NCBI RefSeq assembly: GCF_000502835.1
Contig: NZ_AYVL01000009.1
Span: 84,502-145,293 of the forward strand
Source of the DNA: Mesorhizobium sp. LSJC280B00
GTDB lineage: Bacteria > Pseudomonadota > Alphaproteobacteria > Rhizobiales > Rhizobiaceae
DNA length: 60,792 nucleotides
Reading direction: 5' to 3'
How positions within the stretch are numbered: position 1 is the first letter of the stretch; every line of letters begins with the position of its first letter. This document shows, in pieces, positions 45,586 through 55,157 of this stretch. The position numbers and the translations under genes were made by a program. The notes under the pieces were generated by a model. It searched no databases. It was not told the origin of the DNA and saw only the letters and a program-made list of their open reading frames with translations.

Positions 45586-46704
45586 CTACACCCGCATCGG
45601 CATCAGCACGTAGAGCGCGGTCTCGTCGGCCATGTCGTGGATCAGCGTCGGGGAACCGGCATCCGCCAGCATGAACTTCGCCTCCGTGCCGGTCAGTTGC
45701 GCGGCAACGTCGAGCAGGTATTTGGCGTTGAAGCCGATTTCGATCGGATCGGAGGAATAGTCGGCCGCCAGTTCCTCGGTGGCACTGCCCGAATCCGGGT
45801 TGTTGACCGCAAGCGTGACCTGCCCTTCGGCGATCGAAAGCTTCACCGCCCGGCCGCGTTCGGACGAAATGGTCGAAACGCGATCGACGGCAGCGGCGAA
45901 ACTCTGGCGATCGATAATCAGCTTCTTGTCGTTGCCGGTCGGAATGACGCGCTGGTAGTCCGGGAAAGTGCCGTCGATCAGCTTGGAGGTCAAGATAACG
46001 CTGCCGATGGTGAAACGGATCTTGGTGTCGGACAACTCGGTGGTGACTGCAACATCGGGATCGTCGACCAGCTTTTGCAGCTCGCTGACCGTCTTTCGCG
46101 GGATTATGACGCCAGGCATGCCCTCAGAGCCTGCCGGCGCATCGATCTCGGCGCGCGCCAGCCGGTGGCCGTCGGTCGCGACAGAGCGCAGCTTCAGCTT
46201 GCCGCCGGCCTCGTGCGTGTGCAGATAAATGCCGTTCAGATAATAGCGCGTCTCCTCGGTCGAGATGGCGAACTGGGTCTTTTCGATGAGGCCCTTTAGT
46301 CCGACGGAATCGAGCCGGAAAATATGCGAGAACGACCCGGCTGAAAGCTCGGGAAAGTCGGACTGCGGCAGGCATTGCAGGCGGAAGCTCGAGCGCCCCG
46401 ACGTCACCGTCATGGCGTTGCCGTCTTCGTCGGTCTTCAGCGCCACCTCCGCGCCGTCGGCAAGCTTGCGCACGATGTCATAGAGCAGATGTGCCGGGAC
46501 CGTCGTCGCCCCGCCACGTTCGACCTTTGCCGGCGTTGCTTCGGTCACCTCCAGGTCGAGGTCGGTCGCCTTCATTTCAAGGCTGGCCCCCTCGGCGCTG
46601 AGCAGCACGTTCGACAGGATCGGAATGGTATTGCGCCGCTCGACCACGCGGTGAACATGGTTGAGCGACTTCAGGAGATTTGACCGTTCCAGGATAACAC
46701 GCAT
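45586..46704 (-). CDS. dnaN: DNA polymerase III beta subunit (sliding clamp)
   Basis: 372 residues, full length for the clamp, which tethers the replicative polymerase to DNA. Three similar domains: start VILERSNLLKSLNHVHRVVE (about 3-22), middle YYLNGIYLHTHEAGGKLKLR and RLARAEIDAPAG, and the C-terminal YVLMPMRV ending, typical of DnaN. It is 199 bp downstream of dnaA, with a terminator between. Confidence 0.96.
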   Translation of the reverse strand: MRVILERSNLLKSLNHVHRVVERRNTIPILSNVLLSAEGASLEMKATDLDLEVTEATPAKVERGGATTVPAHLLYDIVRKLADGAEVALKTDEDGNAMTVTSGRSSFRLQCLPQSDFPELSAGSFSHIFRLDSVGLKGLIEKTQFAISTEETRYYLNGIYLHTHEAGGKLKLRSVATDGHRLARAEIDAPAGSEGMPGVIIPRKTVSELQKLVDDPDVAVTTELSDTKIRFTIGSVILTSKLIDGTFPDYQRVIPTGNDKKLIIDRQSFAAAVDRVSTISSERGRAVKLSIAEGQVTLAVNNPDSGSATEELAADYSSDPIEIGFNAKYLLDVAAQLTGTEAKFMLADAGSPTLIHDMADETALYVLMPMRV

Positions 46705-46863
46705 GACGAAACAGGCTCGCTTGAATGAATGAACGGGTCTCCGGCAAGCGGCGCCCCGCGAAAGGTCTGAACAGGCTCAGAATCTGCGTAAACTGACAGG
46801 AAAAACCCGGCAAACGCAAGCCCGCGCCACCGGTTCGGACCGGCTGCACGGGCTTTCTGGGGA

Positions 46864-46896
46864 TAAAAAGGCCGGAGTCCGCGAGCCGGCGTTTTT
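46864..46896. terminator. Bidirectional terminator between dnaA and dnaN
   Basis: GCCGG (46871-46875) pairs with CCGGC (46886-46890). The stem is flanked by AAAAAG on the left and GTTTTTC on the right, so a T-run follows it in either direction. It sits 14 bp past the dnaA stop, implying that dnaN has its own promoter in 46705-46863. Confidence 0.7.
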
Positions 46897-46903
46897 CGGG
46901 CCG

Positions 46904-48451
46904 TCAGGCCTGGTCGTTGATCAGCCTTCTCAGCAATTCGAGTTCCTGCGCCAGTGTGTTGTCGGCACCGGAAAGATCCTCGATCTTGCGCACCGCATGC
47001 AGCACGGTCGTATGGTCACGACCGCCGAACCGCCGCCCGATCTCCGGCAGCGAGCGCGGCGTCATCACCTTCGACAGATACATGGCGACCTGCCGTGGCT
47101 TGACGATGGTGCGTGTGCGCCGGTTGGACAGAAGTTCGGTCTTCGACACGTTGTAGTGGCGCGCGACGATGCGTTGGATGTCCTCGATACGCACCCGCTT
47201 GGGTTCGCCCGAACGATAGATGTGGCCAAGGATCTCGTCGATGCGGTCGATGGTGATCTGCGGTTCGAAGGATTGGCGAAACAAAAGCTGGTTGAAGGCA
47301 CCTTCGAGCTCGCGTCCGCTGCCGGTCACCGTGCGGGCGACGTGGTTGAGGATCTCTTCGGAAATATCGAGCGACGCATCGTCGAGCTTGGCGGTGGCAA
47401 GCCTGAGCTTGAGCATACCGATACGCATGGCGAAATCCGGGGCTGACATTTCCAGCGCGACGCCGCCGTTGAGGCGCGAGCGGACGCGTGGCTCCAGCGA
47501 CTCCAATTCCGACGGCGGCCGGTCGGCAGCGACCACCACTTGCTTGGCGCTGTCGAGCAGCATGTTGATCAAATGGCAGAATTCGTGCTGGATCGACTTG
47601 CCCTGCAGGAACTGCATGTCGTCGATGATGAGGAGGTCGATGTCGCGCAGCTGTTCTTTCAGCGTCAGTGCGTTGTTGTCGCGGATCGCGGTGGCGAACC
47701 GCCACATGAAATACTCAGCCGTCAGATAGACGACCCGCGATTTCGGATTCTGCTTCAGCGATTCTGCGGCGATCGCCTGCAACAGGTGCGTTTTGCCCAG
47801 CCCGACCGTCGCGTGAAGAAAGAGCGGATTGAAACGCACCGCGCTCGACTGCGATTCCGCGACCGCCTTGGCGGCGGCAAAAGCCACTCGGTTCGATGGT
47901 CCTTCGATGAAGGAGGTGAAAGTATAGCGTGGATCGAGTGGCGAACCGAGAACATTGTGCCGGAACTCGGTTTCTGCCGGCATCCCCGGGCGGGGTACCG
48001 GGACCCGTTCGACCCTACTGGGGCTCGCCGTGCCCGCAGAGAGCGCGGTTTGCGTCTGCCTGGTCATCTTGCGCGCCGGGGCCACTTCTGGCTCGACGCT
48101 GTTGCGGCCCTGCCGTGTGGCGGTGCGAACCACGATCTCGATCTTGAGGATCTCCGGATCCTCGTGCTTCCACAACTCGGTGATGAGATCGAGATAGTGG
48201 CCGTTGATCCATGAACGCAGGAATGCGGTTGGCACTGAGATGCGGACAATGCCCTTAGAGGATTCAGCGACCTTCATGCGCCCGAACCAGCTCGAATAGA
48301 CCTCGGTTCCCAGACGCGCCTTCAACTGGGCCTTGACCCGATCGAACTTCTGTTCAGCTTCATTGGAAGCCGCCATGTCGTTCCTTCCGATTAACGTTCC
48401 AGGAAATGGGAGGTCGCCTGTAAGCTCCCTTTCGATGCCGCCGCTCTGCAT
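46904..48451 (-). CDS. dnaA: Chromosomal replication initiator DnaA
   Basis: 515 residues from an ATG at 48451 with AAGGAA upstream. A second in-frame ATG at 48376 ([11 protein letters not shown]) has GGAAGGA and would give 490 residues; which is used is undecided. Domain I is near [20 protein letters not shown], then a linker, the AAA+ domain with Walker A GLGKTHLL and Walker [14 protein letters not shown], and the DNA-binding domain IV ending in [16 protein letters not shown]. DnaA melts the origin and autoregulates; DnaA boxes lie upstream. Confidence 0.95.
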   Translation of the reverse strand: MQSGGIERELTGDLPFPGTLIGRNDMAASNEAEQKFDRVKAQLKARLGTEVYSSWFGRMKVAESSKGIVRISVPTAFLRSWINGHYLDLITELWKHEDPEILKIEIVVRTATRQGRNSVEPEVAPARKMTRQTQTALSAGTASPSRVERVPVPRPGMPAETEFRHNVLGSPLDPRYTFTSFIEGPSNRVAFAAAKAVAESQSSAVRFNPLFLHATVGLGKTHLLQAIAAESLKQNPKSRVVYLTAEYFMWRFATAIRDNNALTLKEQLRDIDLLIIDDMQFLQGKSIQHEFCHLINMLLDSAKQVVVAADRPPSELESLEPRVRSRLNGGVALEMSAPDFAMRIGMLKLRLATAKLDDASLDISEEILNHVARTVTGSGRELEGAFNQLLFRQSFEPQITIDRIDEILGHIYRSGEPKRVRIEDIQRIVARHYNVSKTELLSNRRTRTIVKPRQVAMYLSKVMTPRSLPEIGRRFGGRDHTTVLHAVRKIEDLSGADNTLAQELELLRRLINDQA

Positions 48452-48830
48452 GATCGAGTTCCTTGTCTCTTGTACCTGTTTTCCGCCGGGGATGCGCCTC
48501 CTGCATCCATGTTTCCGGCGACCGTGTCTTCGCTGCGACACCATCGCCGCCGCCGGCTGATGAATCGCCTCGTTGTCGGTCCGGCGCCGAAGAGCCGATC
48601 CGCTTTGGTCATGTCAGGGCAACAAAATGCCGTCCGGCGAAAAACCGCCGGCGCACCGTCGACCTGCCATGTACAATTACGCCAGTCCCCTACCGTATCG
48701 AAAAGACAAACCAACCCCGTCCGCGGAGTTGAATCCGCGGTGTAAACTCTGCCAATTTGAGCTGGCCGGTTTCAGGCTGGTCAAGGGCCAAGGGCCCGTC
48801 CCTTCGATGGACAGACATTACCGAAATCGC

Positions 48831-48839
48831 TGTGGATAG
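48831..48839 (-). promoter_or_regulatory. DnaA box upstream of dnaA
   Basis: TGTGGATAG reads CTATCCACA on the minus strand, one mismatch from the TTATCCACA consensus. It lies 380 bp upstream of the dnaA ATG in the 840-bp dnaA-rpsT gap and could serve autoregulation. Confidence 0.55.
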
Positions 48840-49047
48840 GGCAAGGCCACCCCTAACGGATTTTTAAGGAATCTGACTAGCAAGGGACGTTTCGAACGCC
48901 ATGCTGCAACAGTTGATTTTGACAAAGCCATTGTGATTCAAACCCTTTTCCGGCGAATATGAAAAAGGCCACACAACGCGAAATTTTCTGAAATAATTCA
49001 CTTGACAGCCAATTGTCGCCTATCGGCCGCAGCTGATGTGAACAAGC

Positions 49048-49056
49048 TGTGGATCA
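49048..49056 (-). promoter_or_regulatory. Second DnaA-box-like site
   Basis: TGTGGATCA reads TGATCCACA on the minus strand, one mismatch from the consensus and a known variant form. It is next to AT-rich DNA (about 48845-49010). Together with 48831 it suggests DnaA control in this spacer. Confidence 0.5.
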
Positions 49057-49085
49057 CCATCGGTAAGCTTCTGAAAAGAAAAGGT

Positions 49086-49216
49086 AATCTGTGACGCTCG
49101 GAAATTTTCGCATTGGCGGTTTCGAAGGCTGCGAATATCAGCAGGCATGTATATGCCGGCAAAGCATTTCGAACTTTGAAATGCCCGCGGAGCGCCATTT
49201 TGCGGGCTTTCTTTTA
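49086..49216 (+). ncRNA. Candidate small RNA between dnaA and rpsT
   Basis: Three consecutive hairpins lead to a T-rich tail on the plus strand: GGCAT/ATGCC with loop GTAT (49144-49157), GCATTTC/GAAATGC (49164-49184), and GCCCGC/GCGGGC (49183-49188 with 49202-49207) followed by TTTCTTTT. The last is a credible intrinsic terminator with no protein gene upstream on this strand. A TAATCT at 49085 could be a -10 element, so the 5' end is a guess. Other spacer DNA (48452-49085) shows no gene I can support. Identity with a known rhizobial sRNA family was not recognised. Confidence 0.45.
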
Positions 49217-49234
49217 AGTACTTGCCGGCAAACG

Positions 49235-49262
49235 AAAAAAACCCGGCGCGATTGGCCGGGTT
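49235..49262 (-). terminator. Intrinsic terminator of rpsT
   Basis: On the minus strand AACCCGGC pairs with GCCGGGTT around CAATCGC, followed by a run of Ts (As at 49235-49241 on the plus strand). It lies about 30 bp after the rpsT stop and fits a strong terminator. Confidence 0.8.
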
Positions 49263-49291
49263 TGAAGAAGCGCAGTTCAGGAAAAGGTATA

Positions 49292-49558
49292 TTAGGCCGA
49301 CAGCACCTTGACCCGTTGGGCCAGCCGCGACACCTTGCGCGATGCCGTGTTCTTGTGCACCACGCCCTTGGTCGCGGCGCGCATCAATTCCGGCTCGGCC
49401 ACCTTGAAGGCAGCCTGTGCGGCCGCCTTGTCGCCAGCTGCGAGCGCCTCTTCGACCTGGCGGATGTAGGTCCGGACGCGGGAGCGGCGGTTCTTGTTGA
49501 TCGCTGCGCGACGGGCGATCTTGCGCGTTGCCTTTTTGGCCGAGGAGGTATTGGCCAT
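49292..49558 (-). CDS. rpsT: 30S ribosomal protein S20
   Basis: 88 residues from the ATG at 49558, after AGAAGAGAGGC. The N-terminus [20 protein letters not shown] and the conserved [16 protein letters not shown] near the C-terminus are typical; the protein is lysine/arginine-rich and binds 16S rRNA early in assembly. The frame is open 17 codons further upstream, without support. Proximity of rpsT to dnaA is common in Rhizobiales. Confidence 0.96.
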   Translation of the reverse strand: MANTSSAKKATRKIARRAAINKNRRSRVRTYIRQVEEALAAGDKAAAQAAFKVAEPELMRAATKGVVHKNTASRKVSRLAQRVKVLSA

Positions 49559-49718
49559 GGTGCCTCTCTTCTGATCTGGTGGGCGCTTGCGGGATACCGC
49601 AGGGCGCAAAAAACAAACGGGCAGCCACAGGGCCGCCTCGATTGGTGCGGCTTATAGTTCAGCTTTTCCGGCGCGTCAACGCTGCAGCGCTTTCTTTTTG
49701 ACCGGCGCCTTCGTCATC

Positions 49719-50492
49719 TCATCGGTTCGTGAAATTCGGCTTCCGCTTGCCGGTGAAGGCCGCCATGCCTTCCTTCTGGTCATCCAGCGCAAACAGCGAA
49801 TGAAACAGCCGGCGCTCGAACCGCAGACCCTCGGTGAGCGTCGTCTCATAGGCGCGGTTGACGGCCTCCTTTGCCATCATCACCGACGGCAAGGAAAAAC
49901 CAGCGATCTTGGACGCTGCCTTAAGCGCTTCCTCGATCAACTCGCCGGCTGGCACCACGCGCGAGACAAGGCCGGAACGCTCGGCCTCGGCTGCGTCCAT
50001 CATTCGACCCGTCAGGCACATATCCATCGCCTTCGACTTGCCGACAAAGCGGGTCAGGCGCTGCGATCCGCCCATGCCGGGCATGACGCCCAGCGTGATC
50101 TCGGGTTGGCCAAATTTGGCGGTGTCGGCGGCGATGATGAAGTCGCACATCATCGCCAGTTCGCAGCCGCCCCCCAGCGCATAGCCCGCCACCGCCGCGA
50201 TGATCGGCTTTCGTGCCCGCGTAAATTCTTCCCAGCCGACGAAGAAATCCTGCAGATAGGCATCCACATAGGAGATGGACTGCATTTCCTTGATATCGGC
50301 ACCTGCCGCGAAAGCCTTTTCCGAACCAGTGATGACCATGGCGCCGATGTCGGCATTGGCGCCCATGCTATTCACCGACGCGACCAGTTCCGCCAGCACT
50401 TGTGAATTCAGCGCGTTGAGCGCCTGCGGCCGGTTCAGCGTAATCAGCCCGACCTTGCCGCGGGTTTCGACGATGATGGTTTCATAGCCCAT
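49719..50492 (-). CDS. Enoyl-CoA hydratase (crotonase family)
   Basis: 257 residues. It likely hydrates short-chain 2-enoyl-CoA in beta-oxidation, in the cytoplasm. Oxyanion-hole segment [14 protein letters not shown] (about 57-70); the two catalytic glutamates lie in [12 protein letters not shown] (near 107-118) and [13 protein letters not shown] (near 127-139), so catalysis is plausible. Full length. It is 24 bp downstream of mutM and may be read from the deoB-mutM transcript. Confidence 0.93.
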   Translation of the reverse strand: MGYETIIVETRGKVGLITLNRPQALNALNSQVLAELVASVNSMGANADIGAMVITGSEKAFAAGADIKEMQSISYVDAYLQDFFVGWEEFTRARKPIIAAVAGYALGGGCELAMMCDFIIAADTAKFGQPEITLGVMPGMGGSQRLTRFVGKSKAMDMCLTGRMMDAAEAERSGLVSRVVPAGELIEEALKAASKIAGFSLPSVMMAKEAVNRAYETTLTEGLRFERRLFHSLFALDDQKEGMAAFTGKRKPNFTNR

Positions 50493-50516
50493 GCTTTGCT
50501 CCTCCTCGCTTCTGGT

Positions 50517-51407
50517 TCAAGCCTGACAGGCCCGGCAGTGGAAAGTCGAACGACCGCTTTGCACGATACGCTCGATGTGGCCGCCACAACCAGGCTTGGA
50601 GCAGGCTTCCCCCTCGCGATCGTAAACCGCGAAGGAATGCTGGAAGTAGCCCAGCGATCCATCGGTCTGCATATAATCGCGCAACGACGAGCCGCCGGCG
50701 GCGATCGCATCGGCGACGACCGAGCGGATTGCTTCGGCCAGGCGTTCGCTCTGCTCTTTGGCTTTCTTGCCGGCTCTCGCGAGGGTGCCCGCTTCGCGCA
50801 GCGGCGACAGGCCGGCCCGCCAAAGCGCTTCCGAGACGTAGATATTGCCTAGCCCGGCAATCAGCCTCTGGTCCAGAAGTGCCGCTTTCAGCGGTGACTT
50901 GCGACCTTTCAGCAACGAAGCGAGCAGCGCGCCGTCCAGTGCGTTGCCTGTAGGCTCGACGCCTAATCCCGCCAGCATCGGATGCATGTCGGGCTCGCCT
51001 TCCGAAAACAGCATGAACCCGAAGCGGCGCGGGTCGTTGAAGATCACGCGAGAGCGGACGCCGGCAGGGGATGCGATGTCGAAGACGACGTGATCGTGAG
51101 CATTGTTTTTCGAACGTTCGTGGTGGAACGCGCCGGGCGTTGCGCTCTCGTCGGCCGTTTCGATGCGAAACGAACCCGACATGCCGAGATGGCAGATCAG
51201 AACCGGGCCGTTGTCCATGTGCATTGTCAGATATTTGGCACGGCGGCCGAGCGCCGCAATCGTCTTGCCGGTCAGCCGCTCCGAAAATCTCTCGGGGAAC
51301 GGAAACCGCAAATCCGGCCGGCGTGCCTCGACACCGACAATGCGGGCACCTTCAAGGGCCGGCTGCAGACCGCGCCTGACTGTCTCTACCTCCGGCAGCT
51401 CAGGCAT
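50517..51407 (-). CDS. mutM: Formamidopyrimidine-DNA glycosylase
   Basis: 296 residues from the ATG at 51407, chosen because the enzyme needs Pro right after Met as the catalytic N-terminus ([13 protein letters not shown]). The GTG at 51413 would block that. MutM removes 8-oxoguanine and ring-opened purines and cuts the strand. Other landmarks are the lysine of GRRAKYLTM and a C-terminal zinc finger with C-x4-C and C-x2-C pairs (CSKPGC, CRAC). Its start overlaps the end of deoB by eight bases. Confidence 0.95.
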   Translation of the reverse strand: MPELPEVETVRRGLQPALEGARIVGVEARRPDLRFPFPERFSERLTGKTIAALGRRAKYLTMHMDNGPVLICHLGMSGSFRIETADESATPGAFHHERSKNNAHDHVVFDIASPAGVRSRVIFNDPRRFGFMLFSEGEPDMHPMLAGLGVEPTGNALDGALLASLLKGRKSPLKAALLDQRLIAGLGNIYVSEALWRAGLSPLREAGTLARAGKKAKEQSERLAEAIRSVVADAIAAGGSSLRDYMQTDGSLGYFQHSFAVYDREGEACSKPGCGGHIERIVQSGRSTFHCRACQA

Positions 51408-52638
51408 GGCCACCTATCGTGGCATGGAAGGAGGTGCCGTGACGGCCGCGCGCCAGCCCGAGATGTTCGGCCACGGTTTCGCCAATGTCGGCAAATGTTG
51501 TCCTCAGTCCGATGTCTGCGCCTTTGAAACCCGGCCGTGTCCCGATAATCGGAATACGCTCGCGCGTGTGGTCGGTGCCGCGCCACGTCGGATCGTTGCC
51601 GTGATCGGCGGTCAAAATGAGCAGATCGCCTGGCCTCAGCCGTGCGAATGCCTCGGGCAGGCGCCGGTCGAAAGCTTCGAGTGCGGCGGCATACCCCGCA
51701 ACGTCGCGCCGATGCCCGAACTCGGTGTCGAAGTCGACAAAGTTCGCGAAGACGAGGTCGCCGTCGCGGGCGTCTTCCATGGCACCAAGCGTTTTGTCGA
51801 ACATCGCCATGTTGCCGGCAGCCTTGCGGACTTCCGAGATCCCCCGATGGGCGAAAATGTCGCCGATCTTGCCGATCGCGATAACCCGGCTGCCGCGCGC
51901 CGTCAGCCGGTCGAGCAGCGTCGGTTCCGGCGGCGGTACGGCATAGTCGCGACGATTATGCGTTCGCTCGAACGTGGCGGCGGTTTCACCGATAAACGGC
52001 CGCGCGATGACGCGGCCGATATTCAGCGGATCGACGAGCCTGCGCACCACTTTGCAGAACTCGTAAAGCCGTTCCAGGCCGAAATGAACCTCGTGCGCGG
52101 CGATCTGCAGGACGGAGTCGATCGAGGTGTAGCAGATCGGCTTGCCGGTGCGGATATGGTCTTCGCCGAACCGTTCGATAATCTCGGTGCCCGGAGCATG
52201 GCAATTGCCGAGGATGCCAGGCACCTTCCCTTCACGCACCATTGCTTCGGTCAACTCGGCCGGAAAGGCGGGAATCTTGTCTGGGAAGTAACCCCAGTCG
52301 AAACGGACCGGCAGGCCGGCTATTTCCCAATGGCCCGATGGCGTGTCCTTGCCGCTCGAAACCTCTTGGGCCGCGCCGTGAAAGGCGGCGCTAAGCGGGG
52401 CACTGCCATTCTCGAACCTGAAACCCGTCGCCGTTGCCGCGGCCTGGCCGAGGCCGAGCGCGAACATGTTTGGTACAAGAAGGGGTCCGGCACGCAGGCC
52501 TTCGCGATCGGCGCGGCCTTCTGCGCAGGCCCGCGCGATGTGTGCGAACGTATTGGAGCCGGTGTCGCCATAACGTTCGGCATCGGCCGCGCCGCCGATG
52601 CCGAAGGAGTCGAGGACAAAAAGGAAGGCGCGTGCCAT
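51400..52638 (-). CDS. deoB: Phosphopentomutase
   Basis: 412 residues from ATG 52638 ([10 protein letters not shown]); two ATGs at 52650 and 52653 are alternatives. DeoB interconverts ribose 1-phosphate and 5-phosphate in nucleoside salvage. The alkaline-phosphatase fold metal ligands are seen in [20 protein letters not shown] (about 9-28, phosphorylated Thr region later), [13 protein letters not shown] segment and [18 protein letters not shown] (about 325-342). Operon with mutM downstream. Confidence 0.95.
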   Translation of the reverse strand: MARAFLFVLDSFGIGGAADAERYGDTGSNTFAHIARACAEGRADREGLRAGPLLVPNMFALGLGQAAATATGFRFENGSAPLSAAFHGAAQEVSSGKDTPSGHWEIAGLPVRFDWGYFPDKIPAFPAELTEAMVREGKVPGILGNCHAPGTEIIERFGEDHIRTGKPICYTSIDSVLQIAAHEVHFGLERLYEFCKVVRRLVDPLNIGRVIARPFIGETAATFERTHNRRDYAVPPPEPTLLDRLTARGSRVIAIGKIGDIFAHRGISEVRKAAGNMAMFDKTLGAMEDARDGDLVFANFVDFDTEFGHRRDVAGYAAALEAFDRRLPEAFARLRPGDLLILTADHGNDPTWRGTDHTRERIPIIGTRPGFKGADIGLRTTFADIGETVAEHLGLARGRHGTSFHATIGGHA

Positions 52639-52797
52639 CGAAAGGTTCATCATTGCCTGTGCGTTGGCTCAGACATAGGGTTCCGCGCCGCCATTGGCAA
52701 TTCGGAAACCCAACGGCACGGCTTGGCGTGCTGGTCCCGGAGAGACGAATCGCGGCATGGTCGATCTGCGGATGGAAATGCGCGGCGCGGAGCTCGC

Positions 52798-52974
52798 ATG
52801 AGGCTTGCCCTGACAGCATTCGCCGCCGTACTGGCTTTGCTGCTGGATGCGTCTTGCACAAACCTGGCGCGAGCCGATTGGCGCGATGTTATCGGAACGT
52901 TCCGTATCGGTATCGTCGCCGAACCGTTGCCGGTCCGAGGGACTGCGTGCTGGCTGCAGCCATCGTGCGTCTAG
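52798..52974 (+). pseudogene. Exported-protein fragment, possible phosphate/phosphonate-binding protein relic
   Basis: 58-residue ORF beginning MRLALTAFAAVLALLLDASC, a signal-peptide-like start, then RADWRDVIGTFRIGIVAEP, which resembles the start of phosphate/phosphite/phosphonate ABC binding proteins. After that the sequence departs from the family and stops at 52974. A different frame from about 52935 to 53000 gives AGPRDCVLAAAIVRLVSARG, perhaps the original C-terminus after an internal deletion. The rest of the 390-bp gap between deoB and the tad genes holds nothing else I can support. Confidence 0.45.
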
Positions 52975-53028
52975 TCTCGGCCCGCGGTCGCAAGCAATAG
53001 CAACAGACCGGTTAGCGGGCTTCAGGCG

Positions 53029-53649
53029 TCAGCAATCGCTGCACGGAATGGTCGGGCTCCTGCGCGGCCGCAGATAATAAGTTTCCGCCATCGATATCGA
53101 ATTGAAGACCGAGCTCAACCCGAACCGGCTTTGGCCGTCCGCCGACCAGGTGATGATTGGCTTGTAGGCGAGATCGCTTTCGACCCGAATGAGGAACGTG
53201 CCTTTGATCTTGAGCGCGCTCGGGACCGTTGTGGTGGAATCCTTGACCGCGTCGACGCTAGAGACGCCATCGACCAGTTTGCGCGACCACACGACCAGGA
53301 CTTTCGGCGTCGTCTCGTTGGTCACCTGTATCGCCGTGATAATGATCTTCGGTTTCGAGCGGTTGTAGGGCTGGAGCGTGGAACTGCCGATCGCCATGAT
53401 GGCATCGACATCGGCCGCCTTGACGGTCTGCTGCTGCGTGACGAGGTCCGCTACCATGCTGCCGATGCGGCTGACCTTCTTGCTGGTCTCGATGGCTTGC
53501 GAGGCCTCCATTGTCATAAAGTACATGATCAACAAGACAGGCACGATGAGGGCAAACTCGACAGCCGCAATACCGCGGCGGTCCGAGCAAAGCCGGACTG
53601 CTCTTGTACAAATCCCTGCGATGCCCAGCTGTGCCCCCGCACGAATCAT
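53029..53649 (-). CDS. TadE/TadG-like pilus assembly protein
   Basis: 206 residues. The TadE-like motif RRGIAAVEFALIVPVLLIMY (about 24-43) is a prepilin-like N-terminal hydrophobic segment with a conserved glutamate, followed by a periplasmic part. Such pseudopilin-type proteins belong to the tad/Flp pilus machine. Together with the 53680 gene, it is encoded opposite to the cpa genes. Confidence 0.85.
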   Translation of the reverse strand: MIRAGAQLGIAGICTRAVRLCSDRRGIAAVEFALIVPVLLIMYFMTMEASQAIETSKKVSRIGSMVADLVTQQQTVKAADVDAIMAIGSSTLQPYNRSKPKIIITAIQVTNETTPKVLVVWSRKLVDGVSSVDAVKDSTTTVPSALKIKGTFLIRVESDLAYKPIITWSADGQSRFGLSSVFNSISMAETYYLRPRRSPTIPCSDC

Positions 53650-53679
53650 GGCTTTGCCCTTTTCAAGCGACTACGTGGT

Positions 53680-54240
53680 TCAGTTGTCGAACGGCTCGTT
53701 CTGCCAAGTGATCGAAGCAAAATGCAGCGTTTTGCCGTCCTTCAGGTTGGCCATCGATTTGGCCATGAAGTCGGTCATCACCGGCCATTTGTAAAAAACA
53801 CGCAGCATGTTTCTCGACTCCGCCAGGCCAGGTGCGACGGTGAAGGTCTGTGTGCTCGTGCCCTTGGTCAGCACGACGTCGCCATCCTGGATCTTGAAAC
53901 CGGCCAGCGCCGCATCGGCGAAGGTCGGATATTCGCGCAAGTCCACCAGCAATCCGGGACAGGTCTTGGCGACCATGATCTCCAATTTGGTGCAGATCAT
54001 ATCCCGCAGCTTGGTGCCGGACACATCGGCCGGTCTTAGTTGGCCGGTACGCAGCTGGCGCGCGATGTCGTCGGTTGCGTTTGCCATCACTTCCTGTGCG
54101 GCAAAAGAAATGCAGCTCTCCAGGATGGCGAAGACAAGAAGCGCGAAAGGAATTGCAAGCATGGCGAATTCGATCGCCGTGCTTCCGCGGCGGTCGCCCA
54201 AAAACCGTCTTGGAGAACCTGCTCGTCCTGCCTTGCTCAT
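53680..54240 (-). CDS. TadE-like pilus assembly protein
   Basis: 186 residues from the ATG at 54240 (MSKAGRAG); a GTG at 54279 is an alternative, and neither has an ideal ribosome-binding site. The TadE motif is DRRGSTAIEFAMLAIPFALL (about 16-35) with the conserved glutamate, then an alanine-rich periplasmic domain with two cysteines (CISF, CTKLEIMVAKTC) that could form a disulfide. It lies 30 bp upstream of the second TadE-like gene, so the two are probably co-transcribed. Confidence 0.85.
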   Translation of the reverse strand: MSKAGRAGSPRRFLGDRRGSTAIEFAMLAIPFALLVFAILESCISFAAQEVMANATDDIARQLRTGQLRPADVSGTKLRDMICTKLEIMVAKTCPGLLVDLREYPTFADAALAGFKIQDGDVVLTKGTSTQTFTVAPGLAESRNMLRVFYKWPVMTDFMAKSMANLKDGKTLHFASITWQNEPFDN

Positions 54241-54391
54241 GTCCTCTGCCCGCCGATGCCGCTTCTGTATCGGTCCCACCCTTAGTCGGAACCGATTGAA
54301 GTCCGGTTGGAATGACCGTTAAATTCAACGGGAAGGCCTTAACCCGGCGATAACCGAAGCACGTACTCGCCAAAGACGGAGACGTCGGCTA

Positions 54392-54814
54392 CTAATGCGC
54401 GGCGCTCATTTCGGCTTCAGAGGCCTTCTCGGCATCGCTCTTATACGAGCTTTCGCAATATGGCGCGCAGGACATGGTCTGTACTTCGGAACGCCGATAG
54501 ATGCGCACCGACGACGCTGCCTGGCGTACGACGGTTATTTGCTCATCGACGATCGGGTTGCCCTCCTGGTCGAGGACGACGAGATTGGTGACGCCAAATC
54601 CCTTGCCGGTCAGTACGATCGTCGATGCATCCTGCACGGAGGCGTCGGCGATCGCCGGATTGCCGACGACAATCGTATCGGCGGCGCGCGACAATTTGAT
54701 GATCTTTGCCTGGTTCATCGTCACCTCGATGCCGGCGCCGGCCCTGGCTGGAAAGGCGAAAGCCGCTGCGGCAAAAAGCACGGCAACTGGAAATGATGAT
54801 CTCGGCCCGGCCAT
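54392..54814 (-). CDS. Secreted protein with CpaC/secretin N-terminal domain
   Basis: 140 residues from the ATG at 54814 (AGGGGG seven bases upstream). A signal peptide (about 1-27, ending FPARA) precedes the pilus-assembly N-terminal domain found at the start of CpaC secretins: MNQAKIIKLSRAADTIVVGN, then ADASVQDASTIVLTGKGFGV and TNLVVLDQEGNPIVDEQI. No secretin domain follows, so this is a stand-alone N-domain, near two cysteines in CAPYC. It may help the outer-membrane complex. A separate secretin is at 56997. Confidence 0.85.
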   Translation of the reverse strand: MAGPRSSFPVAVLFAAAAFAFPARAGAGIEVTMNQAKIIKLSRAADTIVVGNPAIADASVQDASTIVLTGKGFGVTNLVVLDQEGNPIVDEQITVVRQAASSVRIYRRSEVQTMSCAPYCESSYKSDAEKASEAEMSAAH

Positions 54815-54861
54815 TGAGGCGCCCCCTGGCAAACTGTTCAACGGAACATGAATGAGATTGG

Positions 54862-54876
54862 TGAACCAACCGTTAA
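54862..54876 (-). promoter_or_regulatory. CtrA-box-like site
   Basis: On the minus strand TTAACGGTTGGTTCA fits TTAA-N7-TTAA with one mismatch. It lies about 50 bp before the 54814 start. CtrA controls tad pilus genes in several alphaproteobacteria, so it is a plausible but unproven operator. Remaining gap DNA (54877-55157) is the pilin promoter side; no other gene seen. Confidence 0.35.
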
Positions 54877-55157
54877 GCGGCTGGAGTTCAGGACCAAGCC
54901 GGAACCGGCATTGGGCCTAGCCGGCACGGCTGGAACGTCTTTGCCGAATTGCGCCTCTTGCGCCTTTTGTCAGCCCGGGGGCCTAGCGGCGGGTATTTTA
55001 GTTCTGGGTTAACCACGCAATGTCGTCGAAGCGGGAAAGGAATCGGTAAGCCTGTTTATTAAGCCGATTGAAACAGCTTCTCCTTAGATTCGCAGTATCC
55101 GATCAGCCACCAAGAGAAGTTGACGGAAGTGCTGTAACAATTGGAGTAGGAGCTCGA

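Noticed and set aside
48998..49198. 66-codon minus-strand ORF between rpsT and dnaA
   Set aside because: No ribosome-binding site or recognisable family, and it overlaps the candidate sRNA hairpins.
48452..49291. Chromosomal origin next to dnaA
   Set aside because: Only two imperfect DnaA boxes are seen and no clustered repeat array; rhizobial origins usually lie elsewhere.
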